A stretch of DNA of 64,000 nt from Seonamhaeicola sediminis (GCF_004358095.2 NZ_SMZJ02000005.1:62001-126000); one strand, 5' to 3'. Positions 45,887-55,852 are shown, numbered from the stretch's first letter. Numbers and translations are program-made. The notes: generated from the sequence alone by a model not told the origin.

Positions 45887-47044
45887 TTATTCTAACCAAG
45901 ATTTGTAATACCCCTCATCGGCAATTTTCATAGCCTCTTCTGTAACCATAAGTGGTTTGAATGTATCTACCATTACCGCCAATTCATCTGTTTTTACCTG
46001 CCCAATACTACGCTCTGTAGCTCCGGGATGTGGCCCATGTGGGATACCCGCAGGATGCAACGAGATATGCCCTGCTTCAATATCGTTACGGCTCATAAAA
46101 TCGCCATCAACATAATACAAAACCTCATCAGAATCAATGTTACTGTGATTATATGGTGCCGGAATTGACTGCGGATGATAATCGTACAACCGTGGTACAA
46201 AACTACACACTACAAAAGCATCGGTCTCAAATGTTTGGTGTACTGGAGGCGGTTGATGCACACGTCCTGTAATGGGTTCAAAATCATGTATTGAAAAAGC
46301 GTACGGATAGTTGTAACCATCATATCCTACTACATCAAACGGATGTGAGGCATACACCATTTCTATAATGTCTCCTTGTTTTTTAACTTTGATAAGAAAA
46401 TCTCCATTTTCATTATAAGTTTCCAACTCTTGTGGTTGCCTAATGTCACGCTCACAAAACGGTGAATACTCTAACAACTGCCCAAACCAATTACGATATC
46501 TTTTGGGTGTGTAAATAGGCCTGTGGGATTCTACAATAAAGAGTCTGTTATCTTGGGTATCAAAATCTATTTTATAAATAATTCCCCGTGGCACTAACAG
46601 ATAATCTCCATATTTAAAATTGATATTCCCTAACATGGTGCGTAATCTCCCACTCCCTTTATGAATAAAAATTAATTCATCGGCATCGGTGTTTTTGTAG
46701 AAATAGTCTTTTGTAGATTGTTTTGGAGCTGCTAATACAATGGCACAATCACTATTTACCAAAACAGTTTTTCTACTTTCTAAATAATCATCTTCTGGCT
46801 TTACTTGAAACCCCTTAAACCGATAGGATTTAATATTATTTTTAAGAGCAATTTTTGGAGCTACACTATATTGCCTTTTAATTTCCTTAACCTGTGTTGG
46901 GCGCTGCTCATGATAGCTATTCGTTGACATACCGTCAAAACCAATAGTACCAAACAACTGCTCATAATACAAACTACCGTCTGATTTTCTAAACTGTGTA
47001 TGTCTTTTAGGTGGAATATTTCCTAATTTATGATAAAATGGCAT
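45887..47044 (-). CDS. hmgA: Homogentisate 1,2-dioxygenase
   Basis: A 385-residue cupin-fold iron dioxygenase opening the ring of homogentisate to maleylacetoacetate. The iron site block SLHPAGIPHGPHPGATE and the GSGRLRTMLGNINFKYGDYL cupin motif are clear. Length is of the short bacterial type (about 385). It lies upstream of hppD on the same strand; fumarylacetoacetase is not in the window. A TAAATTTG element ends six bases from its ATG. Confidence 0.95.
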   Translation of the reverse strand: MPFYHKLGNIPPKRHTQFRKSDGSLYYEQLFGTIGFDGMSTNSYHEQRPTQVKEIKRQYSVAPKIALKNNIKSYRFKGFQVKPEDDYLESRKTVLVNSDCAIVLAAPKQSTKDYFYKNTDADELIFIHKGSGRLRTMLGNINFKYGDYLLVPRGIIYKIDFDTQDNRLFIVESHRPIYTPKRYRNWFGQLLEYSPFCERDIRQPQELETYNENGDFLIKVKKQGDIIEMVYASHPFDVVGYDGYNYPYAFSIHDFEPITGRVHQPPPVHQTFETDAFVVCSFVPRLYDYHPQSIPAPYNHSNIDSDEVLYYVDGDFMSRNDIEAGHISLHPAGIPHGPHPGATERSIGQVKTDELAVMVDTFKPLMVTEEAMKIADEGYYKSWLE

Positions 47045-47049
47045 TTTTT

Positions 47050-47057
47050 CAAATTTA
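47050..47057 (-). promoter_or_regulatory. -7 element (TAAATTTG) adjoining the hmgA start
   Basis: Plus CAAATTTA reads TAAATTTG on minus, five bases before the ATG at 47044. If used, the transcript would begin at the start codon. No -33 TTG at normal distance, and the region is AT-rich, so chance is possible. Confidence 0.35.
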
Positions 47058-47115
47058 GATACTAGCCTGATAATATGACTAATAGAGTTGTATTAAAGAT
47101 AATAAATTTAAAAGA

Positions 47116-47158
47116 TTCCTGCGAATTCAGGAAAGATAAGAATGCCTGCTTATTCAGG
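47116..47158. repeat. Two tandem small hairpins upstream of hmgA
   Basis: TTCCTG-CGAATT-CAGGAA (47116-47133) and CCTG-CTTATT-CAGG (47145-47158) are a tandem pair of related dyads sharing CCTGC..ATTCAGGA. They lie in the 219-base gap between the patatin and hmgA genes. They could be remnants of an extragenic palindrome. The rest of the gap shows nothing recognisable. Confidence 0.5.
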
Positions 47159-47263
47159 ATTTCTCTTGATAAGATAATGTAGAAACTGCAATAAGTCTTT
47201 AAACAAAAACTTCATAACAATACAAATATCGGTAAAATACGAAAAACTATTCTTAAGGTTTAG

Positions 47264-49504
47264 TTAAAACCAAAACCCTAAATTAACAAATAAGACGCCT
47301 TGGTTTCGTTCAGGTGAAAAGCTATACTTTACCTGAATTGGCCCTAAAAATGTATCAATAGCGTACCCAAGAGCATAGCCTCTATAATCGGGCAGGGTAA
47401 ACCACTCGCCCGAATCAAAAATATCATCATCAACATTTGCCCAATTACCTTCTATAGTAAAGTGATGGTTTTTAAGCACCTCAAAATCTACACTTGCATA
47501 AGCTTTCACAAAACTATTACCAGTTATTGATATAAAATCATAACCTAAAAAGGGAATAAAATTGTTTATTAAATTATTTCCGTAACCTCCAAGAGCAAAA
47601 TCTAAGGTTTGGGTAGATTTATCACCTAATTTAAAGCCTCCACTTGTTTGTAAATTAATGGCTAGTTTATCAGATACGCTAAAAGCATAACCCATATTAG
47701 CCTTTGCCAAAGTAAAAGGTTCAAACGTACTATTGAAATGAGATGCATAAAGATAGGTATGTACATCACCGTCAAAAAAAACTCCTTTTTTAGGAAAATA
47801 TTTATCATCATAGGTATCTAAAGTAAGCCATCCAAAAGCACTGAAATAATCAGTGTTTTCAAAAATAAAATCTTCATCTTCATTATTGGTTGCCAAAGTT
47901 TCTGATGAAATTTCTAACCGCTTATGTTCTGCACCAGCACTAAACGCAAAGTCTTTTCTAAACAACGTTTGCAAATAAAACTGATTGGTTTGATCTTGTA
48001 ATGCAACCTCAATTTTATTTAATCCTGTGGCATCTATTTCAGAATCATCTAATAACAATTGGGCGCTTATATTTTTGTAGAAATTGTTAAACCTAGACCG
48101 CACCCCCACACTCCAATAAAAACCCTTATCAATTAAATACTCAAAATTATAACGCACATTATCTCCTAGAACTACATCTAAAGAAGCAATATCACTATCA
48201 AATAACAGTCGTTTTTTTGTGATATTGACTAAAACACCACTTTTATATAAATCATCATAATGTACTCCAAACTTTAAAAATGTAGTTGTTTCTGTTTCTT
48301 TTAAATTAGCATAAAAATCAAAACCTTTTTTATTTTTTGAAGTCTTTAATTGATACTCAAACGAATCAAAATTATTTGTAGCTACTAAGCTATTAATACC
48401 CTTCATTAGCTCATTGTAGCTTATTTTTTCACCACCCTTAAGTTTTAATTTTCCCAAGACATAAGCTCTTGTATATTTTTCTAAACCTTTTATAGAAATT
48501 TGGTTAACAACAATACTATCCTGTTGATAGGGTCTTAATTTAAGGTGAGAAACACTAGCCTTTTTTGCTAACGTATTTAATTCTTTAAGTTTTTCTAAAC
48601 CTGCTAGTTTTCCTAAATCTACTATTTCCTTGGCATCATCAAAAGACACTACATTATAGTCCTTAATGTTTGGTTTAATATAAATATCTGTTTTTTTAGA
48701 CTTCACTTCCATATCCTTGATGGTTCTGAAGTTATTAATTTGGAGTAACACATCGGGAGCTGAAATTAATTCATCTCTATTCATAAGTCCGTCTTGCACA
48801 TCAACACCTATAATAATATCCATTCCTTTGGCTCTTAGTTCATCTATTGGATAATTATTAACCACGCCGCCGTCAATGAGAATTTGACCGTTTAAATTTA
48901 CTGGTTGAAACAAAGAGGGTAGTGCACCACTTGCCATAATACTCTGGGTAAGGTTGCCCTTTTCTAAAATAACTTGTTTACCAGTTTCCATGTTGGTAGC
49001 CACACAAAAAAATGGAATAGGCAGCTCACTAAAATTTTCTATTTCATTAACATGAAGTAATAATTTGAGTAAATAATTATAGGCATTTTGACCTTTTGAA
49101 AGTGCTGAAGGTAATTTTAATTTAAAATCATCAAAAGGTAATTTTAAGGCATATTTTTCATCATTATTACGTTCAAAAAAACCTTTTGAAGCTCGAGGTA
49201 AATTATCGATGATGATGTTATCAAAATCGGCATTCCTAAAAATAGAATCCAGTTGTTTTCCAGAATAGCCTGAGGCGTACAAGGCTCCAACAATAGCACC
49301 CATGCTCGTTCCTGCAACATAATCTACTTTTACGCCTAAACTATCAATAATCTTAAGTGTGCCAATGTGCGCCAACCCTTTAGCACCACCTCCACTTAAT
49401 ACCAAGCCCACTTTTTGGTTGTTACTTTGCAAAGAATCATTTTGCGCTTTCGCGGAAATGAAAACGAACAAAAAAAGGAATGATATGATGATTCTTTTTT
49501 TCAA
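47264..49504 (-). CDS. Patatin-like phospholipase with POTRA and outer-membrane barrel
   Basis: A 746-residue protein of the PlpD-like type Vd autotransporter class. Signal peptide MKKRIIISFLFLFVFISAKA; patatin domain (about 30-290) with GGGAKG (38-43), nucleophile GTSMG (Ser67) and the Asp of LIDGGVVNNYP (catalytic dyad); one POTRA-like domain (about 325-390, NQISIKGLEKYTRAYVLGKL); and a 16-strand BamA-like barrel ending VLFVNLGFWF. The lipase can therefore act at the periplasmic or outer face. It follows uvrC by 23 bases. Confidence 0.92.
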   Translation of the reverse strand: MKKRIIISFLFLFVFISAKAQNDSLQSNNQKVGLVLSGGGAKGLAHIGTLKIIDSLGVKVDYVAGTSMGAIVGALYASGYSGKQLDSIFRNADFDNIIIDNLPRASKGFFERNNDEKYALKLPFDDFKLKLPSALSKGQNAYNYLLKLLLHVNEIENFSELPIPFFCVATNMETGKQVILEKGNLTQSIMASGALPSLFQPVNLNGQILIDGGVVNNYPIDELRAKGMDIIIGVDVQDGLMNRDELISAPDVLLQINNFRTIKDMEVKSKKTDIYIKPNIKDYNVVSFDDAKEIVDLGKLAGLEKLKELNTLAKKASVSHLKLRPYQQDSIVVNQISIKGLEKYTRAYVLGKLKLKGGEKISYNELMKGINSLVATNNFDSFEYQLKTSKNKKGFDFYANLKETETTTFLKFGVHYDDLYKSGVLVNITKKRLLFDSDIASLDVVLGDNVRYNFEYLIDKGFYWSVGVRSRFNNFYKNISAQLLLDDSEIDATGLNKIEVALQDQTNQFYLQTLFRKDFAFSAGAEHKRLEISSETLATNNEDEDFIFENTDYFSAFGWLTLDTYDDKYFPKKGVFFDGDVHTYLYASHFNSTFEPFTLAKANMGYAFSVSDKLAINLQTSGGFKLGDKSTQTLDFALGGYGNNLINNFIPFLGYDFISITGNSFVKAYASVDFEVLKNHHFTIEGNWANVDDDIFDSGEWFTLPDYRGYALGYAIDTFLGPIQVKYSFSPERNQGVLFVNLGFWF

Positions 49505-49527
49505 ATATTTAAGTCTTGGATAATATT

Positions 49528-51318
49528 TTATTCATGATAAAAATTATAAACCTTTTCAGCTCTGGAATTACCTATCAACACTTCCAATTCATCTAATTTA
49601 GCATTAGCCACCCGTTTAGCAGATTTAAAATGTTTTAACAACTCTACTACTGTTTTTTCTCCAATGCCCGGTATGGTCTCCAATTCTGTATTCAGCGCAC
49701 TTTTACTACGCTTATTTCTGTGGTGCTCTATCCCAAAACGATGTGCCTCATTACGCAATTGCTGAATGATTTTTAAGGTTTCACTTTTCTTATCTAAATA
49801 TAAGGGAATTGGATCATTTGGATAATATAATTCCTCTAAACGTTTTGCAATTCCTATGATAGCAATTTTACTTCGTAAGCCTAATAGGTCTAAACTTTTT
49901 AAGGCTGAAGACAATTGTCCTTTACCCCCATCAATTATAATAAGCTGTGGTAATGGTTGGTCTTCATCCAATAAACGTTTGTAACGCCTTAATACCACCT
50001 CTTCCATGGAGGCAAAATCATCAGGACCTTCCACGGTTTTAATATTAAAATGACGATAATCTTTTTTACTTGGTTTACCGTTTTTAAAGACTACGCAGGC
50101 TGCCACTGGGTTTGTTCCTTGAATATTTGAATTATCAAAACACTCAATATGTCTTGGTTCTTCGCTAAGTCTTAAATCGGCTTTCATTTGGGCCATAATA
50201 CGGTTGGCATGCCTATCTGGATCTACAATCTTGTCTTGCTTAAAACGTTCCATTCTGTAATACTTCGCATTGCGAAGTGATAAATCTAAAATATGTTTTT
50301 TATCACCAAGCTTAGGAATGGTTACTTTAATATTATCCCCTAAGTCAACCTTAAAAGGCACATAAATTTCTTTAGAATTTGAATGAAACCTTTGTCTGAT
50401 TTCGGTAATTGCTAACTCCAATAATTCCTTATCAGTTTCATCTAATTTCTTTTTAATTTCTAATGTATGTGATCTAATAATGGAGCCATATGATAATTGT
50501 AAAAAATTAACGTAACCATAGGTTTCATCACTCATAATAGAAAAAACATCTACATTACTAATTTTAGGGTTTACAATAGTAGACCGCGCTTGGTAGTTTT
50601 CTAAAACTTCAATTTTCTCCTTAATTTTTTGTGCCTCTTCAAACAACATGTCTTGAGCACACCGTTTCATTTGCTTTTTAAATTGATGTAAGGAGTCCTT
50701 AAAATTTCCTTTTAAAATTTGACGAATTGCCTTTATGTTTTCATTATATGCTTCTTCAGTTTCTTTGTCTTCACAAGCGCCTTTGCAATTACCCAAGTGG
50801 TATTCCAAACAGACCTTGTATTTACCAGCATTAATTTTTGCTTCTGTTAAATCATAATTACAAGTTCGTAAGGGATATAATCCTTTTATTAAATCCAACA
50901 AGGTATGTACTGTTTTGCCACTAGTATAAGGACCAAAATATTCACCTCCATTTTTAAAAACCCTTCGTGTTGAAAAAACCCTTGGAAAACGTTCATTTTT
51001 TATACAAATCCACGGATAGGATTTGTCATCTTTCAACATCACGTTGTAGCGTGGTTGATGTTTTTTTATTAGGTTATTTTCAAGCAACAAAGCATCTGTT
51101 TCGGTTTCAACTACAATGTGCTTTATTTTAGCAATCTTCTTTACAAGCACTCTGGTTTTTCCAAAATCATGTGTTTTTGTAAAATAAGAGCTAACCCGTT
51201 TTTTCAAGTTTTTGGCTTTACCAACATAAATAATAGTTCCTTCTTTATCAAAGTATTGATATACTCCAGGCTGATTAGGTAAGGTTTTTAACTGTATCTC
51301 TAAAGTAGGCACTTCCAT
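49528..51318 (-). CDS. uvrC: UvrABC excinuclease subunit C
   Basis: A 596-residue nuclease making both incisions of nucleotide excision repair. The N-terminal GIY-YIG domain (PGVYQYFDKEGTIIYVGKAK) is followed by the cysteine-containing linker, the UVR helix pair (FEEAQKIKEKIEVL), the RNase H-like C-nuclease domain (ECFDNSNIQGTNPVA, IIDGGKGQLSSA) and tandem HhH motifs (LETIPGIGEKTVVELL). Its ATG lies five bases after a TACCTTTG element, so the message may be leaderless. Confidence 0.97.
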   Translation of the reverse strand: MEVPTLEIQLKTLPNQPGVYQYFDKEGTIIYVGKAKNLKKRVSSYFTKTHDFGKTRVLVKKIAKIKHIVVETETDALLLENNLIKKHQPRYNVMLKDDKSYPWICIKNERFPRVFSTRRVFKNGGEYFGPYTSGKTVHTLLDLIKGLYPLRTCNYDLTEAKINAGKYKVCLEYHLGNCKGACEDKETEEAYNENIKAIRQILKGNFKDSLHQFKKQMKRCAQDMLFEEAQKIKEKIEVLENYQARSTIVNPKISNVDVFSIMSDETYGYVNFLQLSYGSIIRSHTLEIKKKLDETDKELLELAITEIRQRFHSNSKEIYVPFKVDLGDNIKVTIPKLGDKKHILDLSLRNAKYYRMERFKQDKIVDPDRHANRIMAQMKADLRLSEEPRHIECFDNSNIQGTNPVAACVVFKNGKPSKKDYRHFNIKTVEGPDDFASMEEVVLRRYKRLLDEDQPLPQLIIIDGGKGQLSSALKSLDLLGLRSKIAIIGIAKRLEELYYPNDPIPLYLDKKSETLKIIQQLRNEAHRFGIEHHRNKRSKSALNTELETIPGIGEKTVVELLKHFKSAKRVANAKLDELEVLIGNSRAEKVYNFYHE

Positions 51319-51323
51319 TATCT

Positions 51324-51331
51324 CAAAGGTA
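51324..51331 (-). promoter_or_regulatory. -7 element (TACCTTTG) adjoining the uvrC start
   Basis: Plus CAAAGGTA reads TACCTTTG on minus, with five bases (AGATA) before the uvrC ATG. No -33 TTG at normal spacing. Confidence 0.45.
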
Positions 51332-51419
51332 CTTATTAAATATTTTATGGTTAATTTTTGCTCAACTAAATATTTGCATCTACTAATTTACTACATTGCG
51401 CCACTTTTTAAAAAAGCTA

Positions 51420-51845
51420 ATGAGTAAAACAATTATTGGTAGAATAGATAAGGTAGACTTCCCAAAATTAGAACTCTACGACATTGATGTTAAGATAGAT
51501 ACAGGAGCTTACACCTCTGCAATACACTGCTCTGAAATTATTGAAATTGACAATGCATTGCTTTGTATTTTTAATAGTGACGTACATCAAAACTTTGGCA
51601 AAACTGAGATGATTTTTGATTCTTATTCTTTGACTAATGTTAAAAGCAGTAACGGCTACAAGGAAAATAGATACAAAGTAAAATCTGAAGTTATATTTTT
51701 TGGGAAAACGTATAAGATTAACTTAACTTTAAGCACTAGAGACGATATGAAATTTCCTGTGTTAATTGGCAGGCAATTTTTAAGTAAAAAGTTTATAGTT
51801 GATGTAGATTTAGAAAACGTTTCGTATTACAAAAAAACACCATGA
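51420..51845 (+). CDS. RimK-associated retropepsin-like ATP-dependent zinc protease
   Basis: A 141-residue protein of the RimB/PF05618 family. Start 51420 ([20 protein letters not shown]) is preferred to an ATG eight codons upstream. The aspartic-protease-like active site is [12 protein letters not shown], followed by the PVLIGRQFL motif. Related proteins cut polyglutamate tails or cooperate with RimK. It overlaps rimK by four bases (ATGA), indicating translational coupling. Confidence 0.85.
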   Translation: MSKTIIGRIDKVDFPKLELYDIDVKIDTGAYTSAIHCSEIIEIDNALLCIFNSDVHQNFGKTEMIFDSYSLTNVKSSNGYKENRYKVKSEVIFFGKTYKINLTLSTRDDMKFPVLIGRQFLSKKFIVDVDLENVSYYKKTP

Positions 51846-52717
51846 ACATAGTTATTCTTTCAAGAAACGAACACCTTTATTCTACCGGAAGACTTATTGA
51901 GGAGGGCGAAAACAGAGGACATCAGGTTGAAGTCATAGACCCCTTAAAATGTGATCTTATCATTGAAAAGGAAAAACCTACCATTTACTACAAAGACCGC
52001 TATTTAGATTATGTTGATGCCATTATTCCAAGAATAGGAACTTCAGTAACTTTTTTTGGTTGCGCCGTGGTTCGCCAATTTGAAATGATGAATGTCTTTA
52101 CCTCCGTTACCTCTGATGCCATTATACGATCAAGAGATAAATTACGCAGCTTCCAACGTTTGTCTAAAGCCGGTATTGGCATGCCAAAAACAGTTTTTAC
52201 CAACTACTCTCGCGATATTGAAAAAGTGTTAGACCATGTTGGTGGTGCTCCAGTTATTATTAAGCTATTGGAAGGTACTCAAGGTTTAGGCGTGGTTTTA
52301 GCCGAGACTAAAAATGCTGCCGAATCTGTTTTAGAAGCATTTAACGGATTACAAGCAAGAGCTTTAGTTCAAGAATATATAGCCGAAGCCAAAGGTGCAG
52401 ATTTAAGAGCTTTAGTAGTAGACGGACATGTAGTTGGCGCCATGAAACGTCAAGGAAAAGAGGGGGAATTCCGCTCTAACCTTCACAGAGGTGGTAGCGC
52501 AGAAATTATTAAACTAAACGAAACTGAAATAAAAGTGGCTATGAATGCCGCCAGAGCACTAAAATTACCCGTTTGTGGCGTAGATATGTTACAATCTGCT
52601 AGAGGACCATTGCTTTTAGAAGTAAACTCAACTCCCGGTTTAGAGGGTATAGAAAAAGCTACCGGAAAAAATATAGCTAGAAGCATTATAACCTATATTG
52701 AAAGAAACAGACGTTAA
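51842..52717 (+). CDS. rimK: RimK family alpha-L-glutamate ligase
   Basis: A 291-residue ATP-grasp ligase. The ATP-binding [20 protein letters not shown] segment (shown by [14 protein letters not shown]) and the metal-binding [19 protein letters not shown] end are typical of RimK, which adds glutamates to ribosomal protein S6 or other acceptors. Between a retropepsin-like protease and an aspartoacylase-like amidohydrolase, it forms a modify/demodify cassette. The acceptor cannot be read from the sequence. Confidence 0.92.
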   Translation: MNIVILSRNEHLYSTGRLIEEGENRGHQVEVIDPLKCDLIIEKEKPTIYYKDRYLDYVDAIIPRIGTSVTFFGCAVVRQFEMMNVFTSVTSDAIIRSRDKLRSFQRLSKAGIGMPKTVFTNYSRDIEKVLDHVGGAPVIIKLLEGTQGLGVVLAETKNAAESVLEAFNGLQARALVQEYIAEAKGADLRALVVDGHVVGAMKRQGKEGEFRSNLHRGGSAEIIKLNETEIKVAMNAARALKLPVCGVDMLQSARGPLLLEVNSTPGLEGIEKATGKNIARSIITYIERNRR

Positions 52718-52736
52718 TACATTTTGAAACCAATAT

Positions 52737-53714
52737 ATGGGGACTGAAAAACAAATCTTAGGTATTCTTAAAGAAACCATTGCTCTAGGAGAAAGTAAAG
52801 AGGTAAACTTTGATGTAGCCAACCTTCACACCTCAACGTCTGTAAATGTACCCGTAATTATTGAGCGTTCTAAAAAACCGGGGCCAACGGTTTTATTTAC
52901 TGCTGGCATTCATGGTGATGAGGTTAATGGTGTAGAAATTGTGAGACAATTAATTGCCAAGGGTATTAATAAACCTAAACGTGGTACCATTATCTGTATA
53001 CCTGTTATCAATATTTTTGGATTTATCAATTTGAGAAGAGAATTTCCTGATGGCAGGGATTTAAACCGTGTATTTCCTGGAAGCCCTAAAGGTTCTTTAG
53101 CCAGTAGAGTAGCTTATAAATTAGTAAACGAAGTAGTTCCTCATGTAGATTACATCATTGATTTCCATACTGGTGGCTCTGGACGCTTTAATGCCCCTCA
53201 AATACGTATTATTGATGGAGATATTGAACTTAAAAAATTAGCCAAAATTTTTGGAGCTCCCTTTGTTTTATATTCCAAAAACCTAAATAAGTCTTTTAGA
53301 AATACCTGCTATAAACTTAAAAAGCCATTAATACTTTTTGAAGGAGGCAAGTCATTTCATATTGACAATACGGTAACAAATTCTGGAGTAAACGGTTCTA
53401 AACGCATACTTAAGCATTTAGATATGCTAAACCCAAAGTTTAAAGCCTCCACCCCTCGAAAAGAATGTGTTTTCATTAAAGATAGTAAATGGGTGCGAGC
53501 TAAACTATCTGGCATGTTTAAAGCCCAGATTAAAATAAACTCAAAAGTTCAAAAAGGTGATTTATTAGGTAACATCACAGACCCTTATGGTAAACTAAAT
53601 CACTTTGTAAAGGCTCAAAATTCTGGCTTCATCATTAATGTAAACGAAGCACCTATTGTGTATCAAGGTGATGCTCTTTTTCATATAAGTACCAAACTAA
53701 ATGACAAAAGCTGA
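52737..53714 (+). CDS. AstE/AspA-family zinc deacylase next to rimK
   Basis: A 325-residue member of the succinylglutamate desuccinylase/aspartoacylase M14 family. Zinc and substrate motifs GIHGDEVNGVEI, GRDLNRVFPG and DFHTGGSGRF are present; the C-terminal part (about 245-325) has an added biotinyl-like beta domain (FKAQIKINSKVQKGDLL). It is 19 bases after rimK. It probably cleaves acyl or glutamyl amides linked to the ligase product; arginine-succinylation genes are not near, so arginine catabolism is less likely. Confidence 0.87.
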   Translation: MGTEKQILGILKETIALGESKEVNFDVANLHTSTSVNVPVIIERSKKPGPTVLFTAGIHGDEVNGVEIVRQLIAKGINKPKRGTIICIPVINIFGFINLRREFPDGRDLNRVFPGSPKGSLASRVAYKLVNEVVPHVDYIIDFHTGGSGRFNAPQIRIIDGDIELKKLAKIFGAPFVLYSKNLNKSFRNTCYKLKKPLILFEGGKSFHIDNTVTNSGVNGSKRILKHLDMLNPKFKASTPRKECVFIKDSKWVRAKLSGMFKAQIKINSKVQKGDLLGNITDPYGKLNHFVKAQNSGFIINVNEAPIVYQGDALFHISTKLNDKS

Positions 53715-54264
53715 ACTGCGAAGAAAATATAAGGCATTACGCAATAATTTATCATTAAATGATGTAGATGAACAGAGTATTCTTATTGCAAATCAGCTCT
53801 TAAAACTACCTATTTGGGAACATTCTTTTTATCATATTTTCCTTGCTATTGAAGTACAAAAAGAAGTAAATACAGAGTATATTTTAAGCATCTTATCTGG
53901 AAAAGACAAAAATATTGTGGTTTCTAAAAGTGATTTTGAAACCATGGAAATGACACACTTTTTATTAACCGACAATACTAAAATTAAAAATAACCATTAT
54001 AACATTCCAGAACCAATTGATGGTATTGAAATTTCTAATAAAAAAATTGATGTAGTCTTTATTCCACTTTTAGCATTTGATAAACAAGGCAATCGCGTGG
54101 GCTATGGTAAAGGTTTTTATGACAAATTTTTAAGTAATTGCAAACCTACTACTCTAAAAATTGGACTCTCCTTTTTTGAAGCTGAAGAGCTTATTAGTGA
54201 TATTTTTGAAAACGATATTGGGTTGGATTATTGTGTGACTCCAGAGAAGGTTTATGAGTATTAA
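53701..54264 (+). CDS. 5-formyltetrahydrofolate cyclo-ligase
   Basis: A 187-residue MTHFS enzyme, turning 5-formyl-THF to methenyl-THF with ATP. The N-terminal KAELRRKYKALRNNLS and the C-terminal GNRVGYGKGFYDKFL loop are diagnostic. Its start overlaps the deacylase gene by 14 bases; its stop interlocks with that of the convergent gene as TTAA (54261-54264). Placement with rimK is probably incidental. Confidence 0.94.
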   Translation: MTKAELRRKYKALRNNLSLNDVDEQSILIANQLLKLPIWEHSFYHIFLAIEVQKEVNTEYILSILSGKDKNIVVSKSDFETMEMTHFLLTDNTKIKNNHYNIPEPIDGIEISNKKIDVVFIPLLAFDKQGNRVGYGKGFYDKFLSNCKPTTLKIGLSFFEAEELISDIFENDIGLDYCVTPEKVYEY

Positions 54265-55160
54265 TTACAAATTTTCACATTAGCCTTTTTATGAATTTCT
54301 TCAATTTCAGAGGATATTTCTGCAAAAAGTGGAATATGCTTATTTTTGTTTTTTCGTTCAAAATCTCTAAGTATACTAATCATTTTAAAATAGTTTTCAT
54401 AAACTAAATCCTCATCAAAATTTACTAATAACACCTCGTTACTCAAGAAAAGCTTTTCAATTTCAGGTAATTCACTAAAACTTAAAATCATTTTATCAAT
54501 TTTAATTCCATGATTAGTAATTCTAATACAAGAAAAACGTCTATCAGCTAAAATCTCATCAATTATTTCCTGTTGGTCAGTATAAAGCCTTTCCATAAAA
54601 TCCCATGCCCAATGCAAAGGAGGTGGAGGAGGTGTGAAAAAAAACATACTTTCCCCTGTTTTATTTTCAATTTGTTTTAGACTATCTCTGCGTCTTTCGA
54701 TTTCTTGTTCTTCCTTTTTTGTTATTTTTTTCTCTATAAAGTTAACTCTGAAAAATGAAAAATGATTTTTGAAACGCACCCCCTTTAAAATATCCGTATC
54801 TTCGACACTGCCAGTTTTGTATAGGAGATTAAAGATACCCGACGAAGCTACTTCTGTTTTAACTCTATCAATTGTTAAATATTTAGCCCTCTTATCTCCA
54901 TAAATAAAAACATGCACAAACGGAATATGTTCTTCAGGTATTTTATACTTAAAATACTGCAAAATCTTTCCTATTTGTCCTATTTCTACTAAATCGTTTT
55001 CTACAAAGACATTATTCTTTTTATCTATATAAACACTAAAAATAGGTGTAGTGTAATTTATTTTTATTTCATCAATCCCTTCAGGTAATTTTATTTTATC
55101 TATTTGGGCTTGAACAAAAAAGCAATTTAAAATTAACAATACACTAATACTTATTTTCAT
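54261..55160 (-). CDS. Secreted protein with ExbD-like domain(s), function unknown
   Basis: A 299-residue protein starting with a signal peptide (MKISISVLLILNCFFVQA). Residues 40-120 (FSVYIDKKNNVFVEND, FVHVFIYGDKRAKYLTID, ASSGIFNLLYKTGS) match the pattern of the periplasmic ExbD/TolR domain; residues 210-290 (CIRITNHGIKIDKMIL, EVLLVNFDEDLVYENYF) may be a second, degenerate copy. Between them is a charged helix (KKEEQEIERRRDSLKQ) and a run of five prolines. Unlike true ExbD it has no retained transmembrane anchor. I do not know its role. Confidence 0.6.
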   Translation of the reverse strand: MKISISVLLILNCFFVQAQIDKIKLPEGIDEIKINYTTPIFSVYIDKKNNVFVENDLVEIGQIGKILQYFKYKIPEEHIPFVHVFIYGDKRAKYLTIDRVKTEVASSGIFNLLYKTGSVEDTDILKGVRFKNHFSFFRVNFIEKKITKKEEQEIERRRDSLKQIENKTGESMFFFTPPPPPLHWAWDFMERLYTDQQEIIDEILADRRFSCIRITNHGIKIDKMILSFSELPEIEKLFLSNEVLLVNFDEDLVYENYFKMISILRDFERKNKNKHIPLFAEISSEIEEIHKKANVKICN

Positions 55161-55231
55161 ACTAAATCTATTTTTCTAAAATTAATAAGGTAAGTATCTT
55201 TTAAATATTTTTAATTATTAAAAGACTACTG

Positions 55232-55852
55232 TTACTTTTTTGCAAACGCCCTCTTATTAAACACGATAAGCATAATAAAACCCGTGCTTATAGCAACATC
55301 GGCTACATTAAAAATAGGTTCGAAAAAATTAAACCGTTTTCCGCCATAAAACGGAACCCAATTTGGTAAATCTATTTCAATTAAAGGAAAGTATAGCATA
55401 TCTACTACCTTACCATGAAGTAAACTATCATACCCACCAGTATCTGGCATAAAAACAGCCACTTGCCCATAACTATCGTTAAAAAGTACTCCATAAAAAA
55501 CAGAATCTATAATATTACCAAGCGCACCAGCAAAAATAAAGGCAATGGCCCATATAAGTACATTTGGTTTATGTTTTTTGGTAACATCATAAAGCCAATA
55601 GCCAATACCGCAAATAGCAACCATTCTAAAAACGGTTAAAGCTACTTTGGCAGTTCTTTCATCTATAAAGGGAATAAAATCACTAATTTTCGTGCCCCAA
55701 GCCATACCATCATTTTCAATAAAGAAAATTTTAAACCAACTAAAAACCTCAACACTTTCCTGGAGTTCAAAATGTGTTTTTATATATATTTTGCTTATTT
55801 GGTCAATTAGCAAAATAACTACGACTAGTATGATAGTTTTTTTTAACGACAT
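55232..55852 (-). CDS. lspA: Lipoprotein signal peptidase II
   Basis: A 206-residue inner-membrane aspartyl protease removing signal peptides from prolipoproteins at the lipobox cysteine. Four helices; catalytic Asp residues lie in LGNIIDSVFYG and FNVADVAISTG. A loop of about 30 extra residues (NDSYGQVAVFMPDTGGYDSL) between helices 3 and 4 is longer than in E. coli and common in Bacteroidota. It follows the dksA-like gene on the same strand but a terminator separates them. Confidence 0.95.
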   Translation of the reverse strand: MSLKKTIILVVVILLIDQISKIYIKTHFELQESVEVFSWFKIFFIENDGMAWGTKISDFIPFIDERTAKVALTVFRMVAICGIGYWLYDVTKKHKPNVLIWAIAFIFAGALGNIIDSVFYGVLFNDSYGQVAVFMPDTGGYDSLLHGKVVDMLYFPLIEIDLPNWVPFYGGKRFNFFEPIFNVADVAISTGFIMLIVFNKRAFAKK

